Part shown: one piece after another, positions 7,453 through 13,991 of the stretch | Layout of the letters: the number at the start of each line of letters is the position of its first letter | Numbering within the stretch: position 1 is the stretch's first letter | Source of the DNA: an uncultured Bacillota bacterium | GTDB lineage: Bacteria; Bacillota_I; Bacilli_A; RF39; UBA660 | Length of the DNA stretch: 14,027 bases | Assembly: GCA_947165195.1 (NCBI GenBank) | Contig: CAMUZJ010000022.1 | Location: 1 to 14,027, forward strand | Direction: 5' to 3' | The notes under the pieces: model-generated | Database searches by the model: none | Seen by the model: only the letters and a program-made list of their open reading frames with translations | What the model was told of the DNA's origin: nothing | Program-made: the position numbers and the translations under genes

Positions 7453-8853
7453 ATGGAAAGTGAAAACAAATATTTAGTATCATTAGTAAGAAAGCATTCG
7501 ATATACGAAAACAAAAAAGATGTTTATTTATATACCTATGTATCTACATTAGTAGGGAAAAATAGTATAGATGAAAAATATTTTATTGATGAAGAAGGCA
7601 GCAAGTATCCAAATATTGATAATTGGGAAGAATTATTAAAGGAAGATTATTCTTATGCTTGTATTGGACAAATATCACTACAAGAAATGGCTGAAAGAGC
7701 TCACATGCCAGTATCTAATAATTTAGAAAATATTTGCAATGCTTATCATGAAGATGCTAAAAACTACTGTTATCTTGCTTTTATGAATCAAAAGGAGGAT
7801 AAGAGATTAATTGCATTAGATATAGAAAAACTAAAACAAAATGCTAGATATATAAAGCATGTCGATAACAATCAATTAATTGAAGATAACTGTGACATAG
7901 ATGAGATACAATCCATATACTCACACAAAAAAAATGACTATGTCGATAACTTAGGAATGATTAAAGTTTCTAAATTATTACCAAAATTGATAGGTGAAAT
8001 GCCATCTCAAAAAGAATCAATAAAAAAATTACTAGTAGAAATCAATAATAATCAATTAGCACAAGATATAAAAAGAGATAGTATTTTACTTTTTGGCCTT
8101 AACAATAGTACCAAAAGAAATATTTTAAAAGAAATTTGCTTCTACATTAATAGACCTTTATTGGTTATAGAGACTCAAAAAAATTCAAATAATTTTGAAA
8201 GATACATAGGAGAATTACTACTACATTTGCACAATAATTGGAAAGGTGACATAAAAAAAATAGAAAATTCTATTGTTTTCTTTGAAAATATGGATAAACC
8301 ATCTAAAAATAAAGAAAAAGTCTTAAAAGTAATCCAAAAATTTATAGATGGAGAAAATTACTATATTTCAGAAAACTTTAAGATAAGTACAGATAAAATG
8401 ATAAATATCCTTGACTTTTCTATCCCAAAAAGAAAACAAATAGGATTTACTAATAAAGAGGAATATATAGAAGAATTAAAAAATTTAAAGAAAAATATTT
8501 TAAAATTTGACTTTATAAAGAAAATGCCTATTTTAATCACACTAAACGACTTACAGCCAATAGACTTTAAAACTCAACTAAAACTTTCACCACTTTCTCC
8601 AATGAATATCAAAAAGGAAAATTTTCAAAAATTAGGAACTAACTTAGTTTTTACAGAGGGTGTCTATAATACATTAGCACAAAGTATATACGATAAAAAA
8701 ATAGATCAAAGAGAAATTTCTAATATTATTTCAGAATTAACCTATCCATCATTTGCCTACATTTTAGAAAATAGAAAAAAAGTAGAAGAAATTAAAATAG
8801 ATAAAAATACACTAGAAGATAATAATAAATACAAAATTAAGTACAAAAAATAA
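7453..8853 (+). CDS. ClpX-like AAA+ protein with degenerate ATPase motifs (pseudo-unfoldase)
   Basis: The 466-aa cytosolic protein has an N-terminal 1-170 region I do not recognise (no CxxC zinc-binding pairs, unlike ClpX), then a region that aligns by eye with ClpX in order. PSQKESIKKLL matches the IGQ box. Walker A is G215-LNNSTK-R222, keeping Lys221 but not the Gly residues or final Thr. The pore loop is RYIG (250-253) with Tyr251, as in GYVG. Walker B is IVFFENMD (274-281), where D-E becomes E-N. STDKMINIL matches the DTSKILF strand. I330-G331-F332 matches the ClpP-docking IGF loop. FIKKMPILITLNDL replaces FIGRLPVVATLNEL, so the arginine finger becomes Lys357. Sensor-2 Arg420 (DQR for GAR) is kept. 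ATP hydrolysis is therefore improbable, while substrate-pore and ClpP-contact features look retained. I infer a ClpX-derived regulator, decoy or adaptor. The start has AGGGGG at eight nt. It has its own promoter after deoD and is convergent with the next gene. ClpX kinship is fairly sure; the role is unknown. Confidence 0.6.
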   Translation: MESENKYLVSLVRKHSIYENKKDVYLYTYVSTLVGKNSIDEKYFIDEEGSKYPNIDNWEELLKEDYSYACIGQISLQEMAERAHMPVSNNLENICNAYHEDAKNYCYLAFMNQKEDKRLIALDIEKLKQNARYIKHVDNNQLIEDNCDIDEIQSIYSHKKNDYVDNLGMIKVSKLLPKLIGEMPSQKESIKKLLVEINNNQLAQDIKRDSILLFGLNNSTKRNILKEICFYINRPLLVIETQKNSNNFERYIGELLLHLHNNWKGDIKKIENSIVFFENMDKPSKNKEKVLKVIQKFIDGENYYISENFKISTDKMINILDFSIPKRKQIGFTNKEEYIEELKNLKKNILKFDFIKKMPILITLNDLQPIDFKTQLKLSPLSPMNIKKENFQKLGTNLVFTEGVYNTLAQSIYDKKIDQREISNIISELTYPSFAYILENRKKVEEIKIDKNTLEDNNKYKIKYKK

Positions 8854-8885
8854 GACAAGAGATACATATTAACGACTCTTGTCTT
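8852..8885. terminator. Shared convergent terminator
   Basis: A perfect 10-bp stem AAGACAAGAG (8852-8861) / CTCTTGTCTT (8876-8885) has a 14-nt loop. On the minus strand it runs into ATTTTTTG, a good U-tail for the 116-aa gene. On the plus strand the tail (CTTCATTTTCC) is weaker, so the ClpX-like RNA may partly read through. It overlaps the stop codons of both convergent genes. Confidence 0.7.
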
Positions 8886-9219
8886 CTTCATTTTCCTTCC
8901 GAAAAGACTCCATATAAGTTTTCTTTAATTGCTTAACTATACTTTTATCTGCTATTTTTTCAAACTTTAATTTTTCATAGTCAACAAATAAAACATCTCG
9001 ATTATTGCTTTCTAATAAATAATCTTCTGCTTCTTCACGACTTCTTACATAAGAATTATATCGGAAACTAATATATTTGCCACCTTTATCTAAATAGAAT
9101 AAATCATTCTTTATAAGAGTAGCTTCATGGACTTCCAACTGATAAATATCTCTTTCTACTTCAAGTTTTTGTATATATAAATGATTGATATCTCCACGGT
9201 AAATACTAGTACTAGCCAT
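8869..9219 (-). CDS. Hypothetical 116-aa protein
   Basis: I do not recognise a family. The product has 116 residues, no membrane segment or signal peptide, and is highly charged. The N-terminal half looks beta-rich (ISIYRG-type start, IYQLEVHEATLIKND, then GGKYISFRYNSYV, alternating hydrophobic residues). The C-terminal half looks helical (SREEAEDYLLE, KSIVKQLKKTYMESFRKENEED). This layout suits a small single-domain cytosolic protein. It is clearly a real gene: AGGAGG (complement of 9228-9233) lies eight nt before the ATG, and its end is covered by a hairpin terminator. A weak minus-strand promoter may lie at 9247-9273 (TTGATA / TATACC, 15-nt spacer). It is convergent with the ClpX-like gene and divergent from tRNA-Met. 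No function is proposed. Confidence 0.72.
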   Translation of the reverse strand: MASTSIYRGDINHLYIQKLEVERDIYQLEVHEATLIKNDLFYLDKGGKYISFRYNSYVRSREEAEDYLLESNNRDVLFVDYEKLKFEKIADKSIVKQLKKTYMESFRKENEEDKSR

Positions 9220-9291
9220 AAAACTCTCCTCCTCATAACCTACTATGGTATATCAAAATAAAAAAAATATCAATTAAATTTACGAAAAGTA

Positions 9292-9320
9292 TTGAAATCA
9301 CAAATTTTCTTTGATATAAT
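9292..9320 (+). promoter_or_regulatory. tRNA-Met promoter
   Basis: TTGAAA (9292-9297), a 17-nt spacer and TATAAT (9315-9320) preceded by TGA (extended -10). It lies 30 nt upstream of the tRNA and is a strong, near-consensus sigma-A promoter. Confidence 0.85.
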
Positions 9321-9350
9321 CAATTTGCATTTCGAAAAAGAAATGGTTAT

Positions 9351-9427
9351 GGCGAAGTAGCTCAGCTGGCTAGAGCGTTCGGTTCATACCCGAAAGGTCG
9401 GGGGTTCGATCCCCTCTTTCGCTACCA
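9351..9427 (+). tRNA. tRNA-Met (CAT), elongator type
   Basis: The 77-nt cloverleaf has the anticodon CAT at 9385-9387, a D arm GCTC...GAGC, an anticodon stem TTCGG/CCGAA, a T arm GGGGG-TTCGATC-CCCCT-like and an encoded CCA end. The body closely matches the Bacillus elongator tRNA-Met (GTAGCTCAGCTGGCTAGAGC, then GGTTCATACCCG and AGGTCGGGGGTTCGATCCCC), not the tRNA-Ile2 form that also carries CAT, and lacks the initiator's three G-C anticodon pairs. The acceptor stem has G-U pairs at both ends (1-72 and 7-66). It is transcribed alone. Confidence 0.95.
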
Positions 9428-9471
9428 TAAGGAAATTTGCTCAAACTTTTATAGTTTGAGCTTGATATACG

Positions 9472-9497
9472 ACTAATCCAAAAGGGTTAGTTTTTTT
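9472..9497 (+). terminator. Rho-independent terminator of tRNA-Met
   Basis: The stem ACTAATCC (9472-9479) / GGGTTAGT (9484-9491) has a 4-nt A loop, one G-U pair and a run of seven T (9491-9497). Just upstream is a separate 9-bp hairpin (9439-9447 with 9453-9461), without a T-run, probably part of the tRNA 3' trailer. Confidence 0.8.
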
Positions 9498-9577
9498 GTG
9501 TTTCAAAAAACATTCTAAAAAGGAAAGATGTGAATCTAGTGGTAATTCTATAAACAAAATACTTATAGTTTAAATGA
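9498..9577. other. AT-rich spacer with no recognisable gene
   Basis: Between the tRNA terminator and the hairpin at 9578 I see no promoter, no ORF with a ribosome binding site and no repeat. AAGGAAAG near 9521 is followed by ATG-TGA, an immediate stop. Confidence 0.5.
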
Positions 9578-9615
9578 AAAGGGCGACTATTATTTATAGT
9601 TGTCCTTTATTTTAG
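9578..9615 (+). terminator. Orphan terminator-like hairpin
   Basis: A 13-bp stem (9578-9590 with 9596-9608, two G-U pairs) with a 5-nt loop is followed by an interrupted T-tract (9606-9614). No gene ends here on the plus strand. It may back up the tRNA terminator or belong to an unrecognised small RNA. Confidence 0.5.
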
Positions 9616-9744
9616 TTATTATATACTCAATTAAGCGTTTCATAATAAAACACTATTCCCTCATAGATAAGTGCACCATATTTCTATTTTGTTTGATGAA
9701 AATTACAGAATATAAATAAAAATACTGTACGTTATAAAAAACTA

Positions 9745-9753
9745 TGATATAAT
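9745..9753 (+). promoter_or_regulatory. Extended -10 promoter of the lipase-like gene
   Basis: TGATATAAT (9745-9753) is a full extended -10, 44 nt before the ATG; no convincing -35 is seen. The 9616-9744 stretch upstream holds nothing I can identify. Confidence 0.6.
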
Positions 9754-9797
9754 CGTTTTATAGTAAGAGGAATAGAGAATAGGAGTGGTAAAACGAT

Positions 9798-12428
9798 ATG
9801 AAGAAATTCTTTCATGTGTTATTTATAATGTTATTAGTTATTAGTCCAATAACTGTATTAGCAGAAAGTAAAAATTCCGATGAAATAATTACAGGTACTT
9901 ATCAGTTTAGTGCAATAGAAGGAAATAATAAGCAGCTACAAAATACTTTTGTCTATAAAGACAGTGATTTTACTAAATCTTCATTTAAAGGAAGTAAATC
10001 TTTAGAAACATTATCCATTCAACTTGCTGGCTCATCACTTAGTTGGTATGGTAAAGAAATTGATAAGTATGAGATTGATTTTTCACAAAATGATTATAAT
10101 ATAAAAAAGTTTATGAGTATAATGAAATTTAATAATATAGAATCAAATAAGTATTATAATTCAGAAAAAAAAGAAAATTCCATGGGTGTAATAATTGGTC
10201 AAAAGAAAATTATTCAAGATGGAAAAGAATATACACTCCTTGCAATTATACCTAGAAGTGCTGGATATAAACAAGAATGGGCAGGTAATTTTATTATTGG
10301 TAGTGGAGATGTTCATGAAGGATTTAAAAGTGCAAGAGATGAAATACTTCGCTTTACAAAAAAATATATTGAAAAGAATAATATTAAAGGAAATTTAAAA
10401 GTTTGGACAACAGGTTATAGTAGAGGAGCTGCCGTTTCTAATATGGTTGGAGGATTCTTTGCAGGTGGTGGAATAGATTACTTTGGAAATGAAGTGAGTA
10501 TAACACCAGAAGATGTTTATTGTTATACAATAGGTACACCTACTTCCATTAAAAATGGTACTAGTAAAAATATTGAACTTAGCGTAAGTGCAAATCGTTC
10601 AACTGATGACTATGCAAACGATACAGAAGGTGTCGCATTTCATTATACAAAAGGGGGAACTATATCTGTTAATGATTCTATTTATAATGGTGTAAGAAAT
10701 ATCATTTCTCAAAATGATGCATTTTCCCTTTTACCACCAGAACAATGGGGATTTACTAGATATGGAAAAGTAGTTAATTCATATGAGAAATTATACTCAA
10801 CCGAAGAAATGCTAAAGGAATTAAAAAGTATTAGTGAATATGTATACAAAGAATATACTACTGATGGAAAAATAAAAGAATTTAGCGAAAAAACATTTGA
10901 TTTAAAAACATTAAGCATAGTAGATAAAAAAAGTAATGTTTCTCAAATAGAATTCGTTAAAAATAGACTAAATGGATTAGTATCTAAAATAGGTACAAAT
11001 AAAATATATAACGACGAATATCAAGCAGCATTAACATCCGCTATTGGTACTTATGGTATGATAGCAGCCCTTACTGGTGATATTGAAAATAATATTTCAA
11101 TGGAAACTAGTGAAATGATATATCCATTAATATATAGTTATCTTGCTTATGTATCTGATGAATTACAAAGGGAAGGTAGAGCAAATAGTGAAGAAGAAGC
11201 AGTAGCAATTGTTGTAGAAGATTTATTAACTTATTTTACTGGAACTCAAATAGATAAAGCAACATTTACAATAGATGACTTTGTTAAAATAGTTCTAAAG
11301 TATTTAGCAGATAATGAAAATGAACCAGTATCTGAACAAGCAATATCTGGAATAGTAAATCTAATACCAGATAATTATAAATCATTATTGTCGATGCTTG
11401 ATACGTTTTCTATAAATGATCAAAAAACTGCCGAAGAAAATTTAAAAGCATTTATTAGGGCTTGTTATTATGGAGCTGATCCAGAAAGTGAAGCATATGA
11501 GACATATAAAGAACCAGAAAAAGTAAGACATATATTATATATGACAATGTTAATCTCGCAAGCAAACGATATGCCAGAATTACAAAATTTAATGATGAGT
11601 CAAGAAGGGATTCTGGATGGGCATGGAAAATTTGAAGATTTTATTGAAATAATAATAGAAAAGGTAAAAACAGAAAAAGACGATGATGGAAAAATTATAA
11701 ATACGTATGCTACCATTGGTGAACTTGCAGATGAAAAATTAAAAGACTTGATTGATAAATTATTATCAAATTCAATAGAAAAAAGCCAAGAAATATATGG
11801 AATCGATTATAAAAAAGATTTACAAAAACAAGTTAACAACTTCAAGCAAAATATTACAAAAACAAGAGAAGCTATAAGTCAGTTATTTTTCTACACAGAA
11901 GATGGATATAATGTAGGAAAATCTATTGAAAACACCATTACACTTATTGAAAATGCATACTTATTTGCAATGCCACATTTTGATGAAATTTATCTAGCAC
12001 TTTCCAGAACATCTAATAGATATGATGATGAATATGACTGCATAAAAGGTAATGGACAAACAATCGACTTATCCCAAAATAGTAATTTATCTTTCAGTTT
12101 CAGTTTTGATTATTATCTATTTAAAGATCTAGGAAAAATTTATATAGATGGAGAAGAAATTTCTAAAGACAAATATTCTATTTCAAAAGGAAGTACTGTA
12201 ATAACAATAAATAGTTCTTATTTAAATACATTGCAAGAAGGAAAACATACTATTATTGCAAAAATGAATGAGAAAGAAGCAGAAGGAAGCTTTATTATTT
12301 CTAAAAATGCTAAAACAGAAAAAAATCCACAAACAGATGATAATATAATGCTTTATATCGCAATGTTAGGACTAAGTATGTTAGGACTTACATGTACAAA
12401 AATTTACCTAAAAAAAAGAAAAATATAA
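9798..12428 (+). CDS. Secreted, wall-anchored lipase-like alpha/beta hydrolase with X2-like Ig domain
   Basis: The 876-aa exported protein begins with a signal peptide (KK, hydrophobic 5-20, likely cut after VLA at about 22). The hydrolase core starts near residue 130: WAGNFIIGSGDVHEGF, then the nucleophile elbow G206-Y-S208-R-G210 in a class-3-lipase-like context, Asp307 in SQNDAFSLLPPEQWGFTRYG, and a late His727 in MPHFDEIYLAL, matching the 'H-(F/Y/W)-x-E-x-Y-L' site of related Gram-positive secreted lipases. Ser208, Asp307 and His727 are thus the likely triad, with a ~400-aa mostly helical insert (about 320-720) between Asp and His. Residues 765-845 form an X2-like Ig domain (KIYIDGEEISKDKYSIS, then STVITINSSYLNTL). 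The C-terminus is NPQTDDN, a hydrophobic helix and KKRKI, a sortase-type anchor. AGGAG lies 12 nt before the ATG, a long spacing. The substrate (lipid or ester) is not determinable. Confidence 0.78.
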   Translation: MKKFFHVLFIMLLVISPITVLAESKNSDEIITGTYQFSAIEGNNKQLQNTFVYKDSDFTKSSFKGSKSLETLSIQLAGSSLSWYGKEIDKYEIDFSQNDYNIKKFMSIMKFNNIESNKYYNSEKKENSMGVIIGQKKIIQDGKEYTLLAIIPRSAGYKQEWAGNFIIGSGDVHEGFKSARDEILRFTKKYIEKNNIKGNLKVWTTGYSRGAAVSNMVGGFFAGGGIDYFGNEVSITPEDVYCYTIGTPTSIKNGTSKNIELSVSANRSTDDYANDTEGVAFHYTKGGTISVNDSIYNGVRNIISQNDAFSLLPPEQWGFTRYGKVVNSYEKLYSTEEMLKELKSISEYVYKEYTTDGKIKEFSEKTFDLKTLSIVDKKSNVSQIEFVKNRLNGLVSKIGTNKIYNDEYQAALTSAIGTYGMIAALTGDIENNISMETSEMIYPLIYSYLAYVSDELQREGRANSEEEAVAIVVEDLLTYFTGTQIDKATFTIDDFVKIVLKYLADNENEPVSEQAISGIVNLIPDNYKSLLSMLDTFSINDQKTAEENLKAFIRACYYGADPESEAYETYKEPEKVRHILYMTMLISQANDMPELQNLMMSQEGILDGHGKFEDFIEIIIEKVKTEKDDDGKIINTYATIGELADEKLKDLIDKLLSNSIEKSQEIYGIDYKKDLQKQVNNFKQNITKTREAISQLFFYTEDGYNVGKSIENTITLIENAYLFAMPHFDEIYLALSRTSNRYDDEYDCIKGNGQTIDLSQNSNLSFSFSFDYYLFKDLGKIYIDGEEISKDKYSISKGSTVITINSSYLNTLQEGKHTIIAKMNEKEAEGSFIISKNAKTEKNPQTDDNIMLYIAMLGLSMLGLTCTKIYLKKRKI

Positions 12429-12431
12429 ATG

Positions 12432-12468
12432 AAAGACTCAGACTCAGTATCTTTTGAGTCTTTTTTTT
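12432..12468 (+). terminator. Rho-independent terminator of the lipase-like gene
   Basis: The 9-bp stem AAAGACTCA (12432-12440) / TGAGTCTTT (12455-12463) has a 14-nt loop and an eight-T run (12461-12468). An alternative inner stem uses the adjacent duplicate AGACTCA (12440-12446). Confidence 0.85.
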
Positions 12469-12510
12469 ATTTGGTATTAACCAACTACTAGATTTATTTT
12501 CTAAATATAG

Positions 12511-12516
12511 TATAAT
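12511..12516 (+). promoter_or_regulatory. -10 box upstream of rarA
   Basis: A TATAAT hexamer lies 44 nt before the rarA ATG, after the preceding terminator, so rarA needs its own promoter here. No -35 match is visible. Confidence 0.45.
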
Positions 12517-12560
12517 AAACGTATCTTTTAATGAAAAGTTAATAGAAAGAAGGTGTATTA

Positions 12561-13883
12561 ATGGAACAACAATCATTATTTGAATCTTATAAAAATGAAC
12601 CTCTAGCATCTCGTATGAGACCAATAAATTTAGAAGAGTTTGCAGGACAAAAACATTTAGTTGGAGAAGGGAAAATTCTACGTAGGATGATAGAAAGTGA
12701 TAATGTTTCCTCTATGATATTTTGGGGTCCTCCTGGAGTCGGAAAAACAACTTTAGCAAGATTGATAGCCCACCAAACAAAATCAGAATTTATAACATTT
12801 TCTGCTGTAACTTCCGGAATAAAAGAAATCAAAAAAGTTATGGAAGATGCCGATAATAATAAAAAAATTGGAGTAAAAACAATTGTATTTGTAGATGAAA
12901 TTCATCGATTTAATAAAGCACAACAAGATGCATTTTTACCATTTGTAGAAAAAGGGTCTATTGTCCTTATTGGAGCAACAACAGAAAATCCATCTTTTGA
13001 AGTAAATAACGCCTTACTTTCAAGATGTAGAGTTTTCGTTTTAAAAGAATTATCTAGGGATGATATTATGAATCTTTTAAAAAGAGCATTAACGGATGAT
13101 AGAGGATTTGGTGAATATAAGGTTAATATTTCAGAAGAAAACTTAAAAATAATAGCTGAATTTGCTAATGGAGATGCTAGAAGTGCTTTAACTACTCTAG
13201 ATATGATTGTAATAAATGGTGAAGTTAATAAAGATGGAACAATAAACATATCAAAAGATGCAATAGAAGAATGTTTAACTAAAAAGACATTATTATATGA
13301 TAAGAATGGAGAGGAACATTATAATATTATTTCAGCATTACATAAATCTATGAGAAATAGTGATCCAGATGCAGCAGTTTATTGGTTATCTAGAATGTTA
13401 GAAGCTGGAGAAGACCCTATCTATATTGCAAGAAGAATAACAAGATTTGCTAGTGAAGATATAGGCCTTGCTGATACAAACGCCCTAAATGTTGCAGTCA
13501 ATGTATATCATGCCTGCCATTTTATAGGAATGCCAGAATGTAATGTCCATCTTGCAGAAGCAGTTATCTATATGTCCTTAGCACCTAAATCAAACTCTTG
13601 TTATAATGCGTATATGCTTGCCTCAAGTGATGCTAGAAAAATGTTAGCAGAACCTGTCCCATTAGTTATAAGAAATGCTCCAACAAAATTAATGAAAGAA
13701 TTAAATTACGGAAAAGGATATCAATATGCACATGATACTGAAGATAAGTTAACTACTATGGAATGTTTACCACCATCATTAAAAGGAAAAACTTACTACA
13801 ATCCAAATACACAAGGGAATGAGAAAAAATTTAAAGAAAGATTAGATGCTATTAAAAAATGGAAAAAAGCCCATGAGGAGTAA
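12561..13883 (+). CDS. rarA: Replication-associated recombination protein A (RarA/MgsA AAA+ ATPase)
   Basis: RarA is a clamp-loader-like ATPase that acts at stalled replication forks and binds SSB. The 440-aa product has the expected order: a short N-terminal peptide (QQSLFE), PLASRMRPINLEEFAGQKHL, Walker A G56-PPGVGK-T63, Walker B IVFVDEIHRF (Asp112, Glu113), sensor 1 GATTENPSF, arginine finger SRCRVF, sensor-2 region NGDARSALTTLD, and the C-terminal MgsA domain for tetramer assembly (SMRNSDPDAAVYWLSRML...EDIGLAD...). All catalytic motifs are intact and the length is close to B. subtilis (about 420) and E. coli (about 447). The start is supported by AGAAGG seven to eight nt upstream. The N-terminus resembles a PIP/SSB-contact tail of the family. 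It is transcribed alone. Confidence 0.95.
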   Translation: MEQQSLFESYKNEPLASRMRPINLEEFAGQKHLVGEGKILRRMIESDNVSSMIFWGPPGVGKTTLARLIAHQTKSEFITFSAVTSGIKEIKKVMEDADNNKKIGVKTIVFVDEIHRFNKAQQDAFLPFVEKGSIVLIGATTENPSFEVNNALLSRCRVFVLKELSRDDIMNLLKRALTDDRGFGEYKVNISEENLKIIAEFANGDARSALTTLDMIVINGEVNKDGTINISKDAIEECLTKKTLLYDKNGEEHYNIISALHKSMRNSDPDAAVYWLSRMLEAGEDPIYIARRITRFASEDIGLADTNALNVAVNVYHACHFIGMPECNVHLAEAVIYMSLAPKSNSCYNAYMLASSDARKMLAEPVPLVIRNAPTKLMKELNYGKGYQYAHDTEDKLTTMECLPPSLKGKTYYNPNTQGNEKKFKERLDAIKKWKKAHEE

Positions 13884-13887
13884 AAAT

Positions 13888-13950
13888 ATAGATGCACTAT
13901 CTGTTGCTATGTATATAATTCAAAAATACGAAATTCAAAGAATGAAATAA
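13888..13950 (+). pseudogene. Possible remnant of a Panacea/SocA-like gene start
   Basis: After GAGGAG (13875-13880), a frame beginning with ATA (13888-13890) where a start codon would be expected reads DALSVAMYIIQKYE and stops at TAA 13948-13950. The pattern ALxVAxYII resembles the N-terminal helix of Panacea (DUF4065/SocA-like antitoxin) proteins, which continues into 'lsnLkLqKLLYF', absent here. The evidence is short: 20 codons, one family-like motif, a ribosome binding site at proper spacing and a non-start codon. It may be chance. Confidence 0.22.
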
Positions 13951-13963
13951 AAGTTATCAGTAT

Positions 13964-13991
13964 ATAGTAGGTGTAAAAACCTGCTATTTTT
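13964..13991 (+). terminator. Rho-independent terminator after rarA
   Basis: The stem ATAGTAGGT (13964-13972) / ACCTGCTAT (13979-13987), with one G-U pair, has a 6-nt loop and five T (13987-13991). The sequence beyond (13992-14027) shows nothing I can assign. Confidence 0.8.

Noticed and set aside
9439..9461. 9-bp hairpin just after tRNA-Met as a terminator
   Set aside because: No T-run follows; the next hairpin at 9472 has the full terminator form.
9590..9643. Minus-strand 17-codon ORF (MKRLIEYIITKIKDNYK), possible small amphipathic peptide
   Set aside because: The ribosome binding site is poor and distant, no promoter is visible and its end overlaps the hairpin; it is too short to separate from chance.
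12388..12624. 78-aa minus-strand frame between the lipase-like gene and rarA
   Set aside because: It crosses the terminator T-run (poly-Phe/Lys output) and overlaps two real genes.
12902..13249. 115-aa minus-strand frame inside rarA
   Set aside because: It is antisense to the conserved RarA core, with no ribosome binding site and atypical composition.
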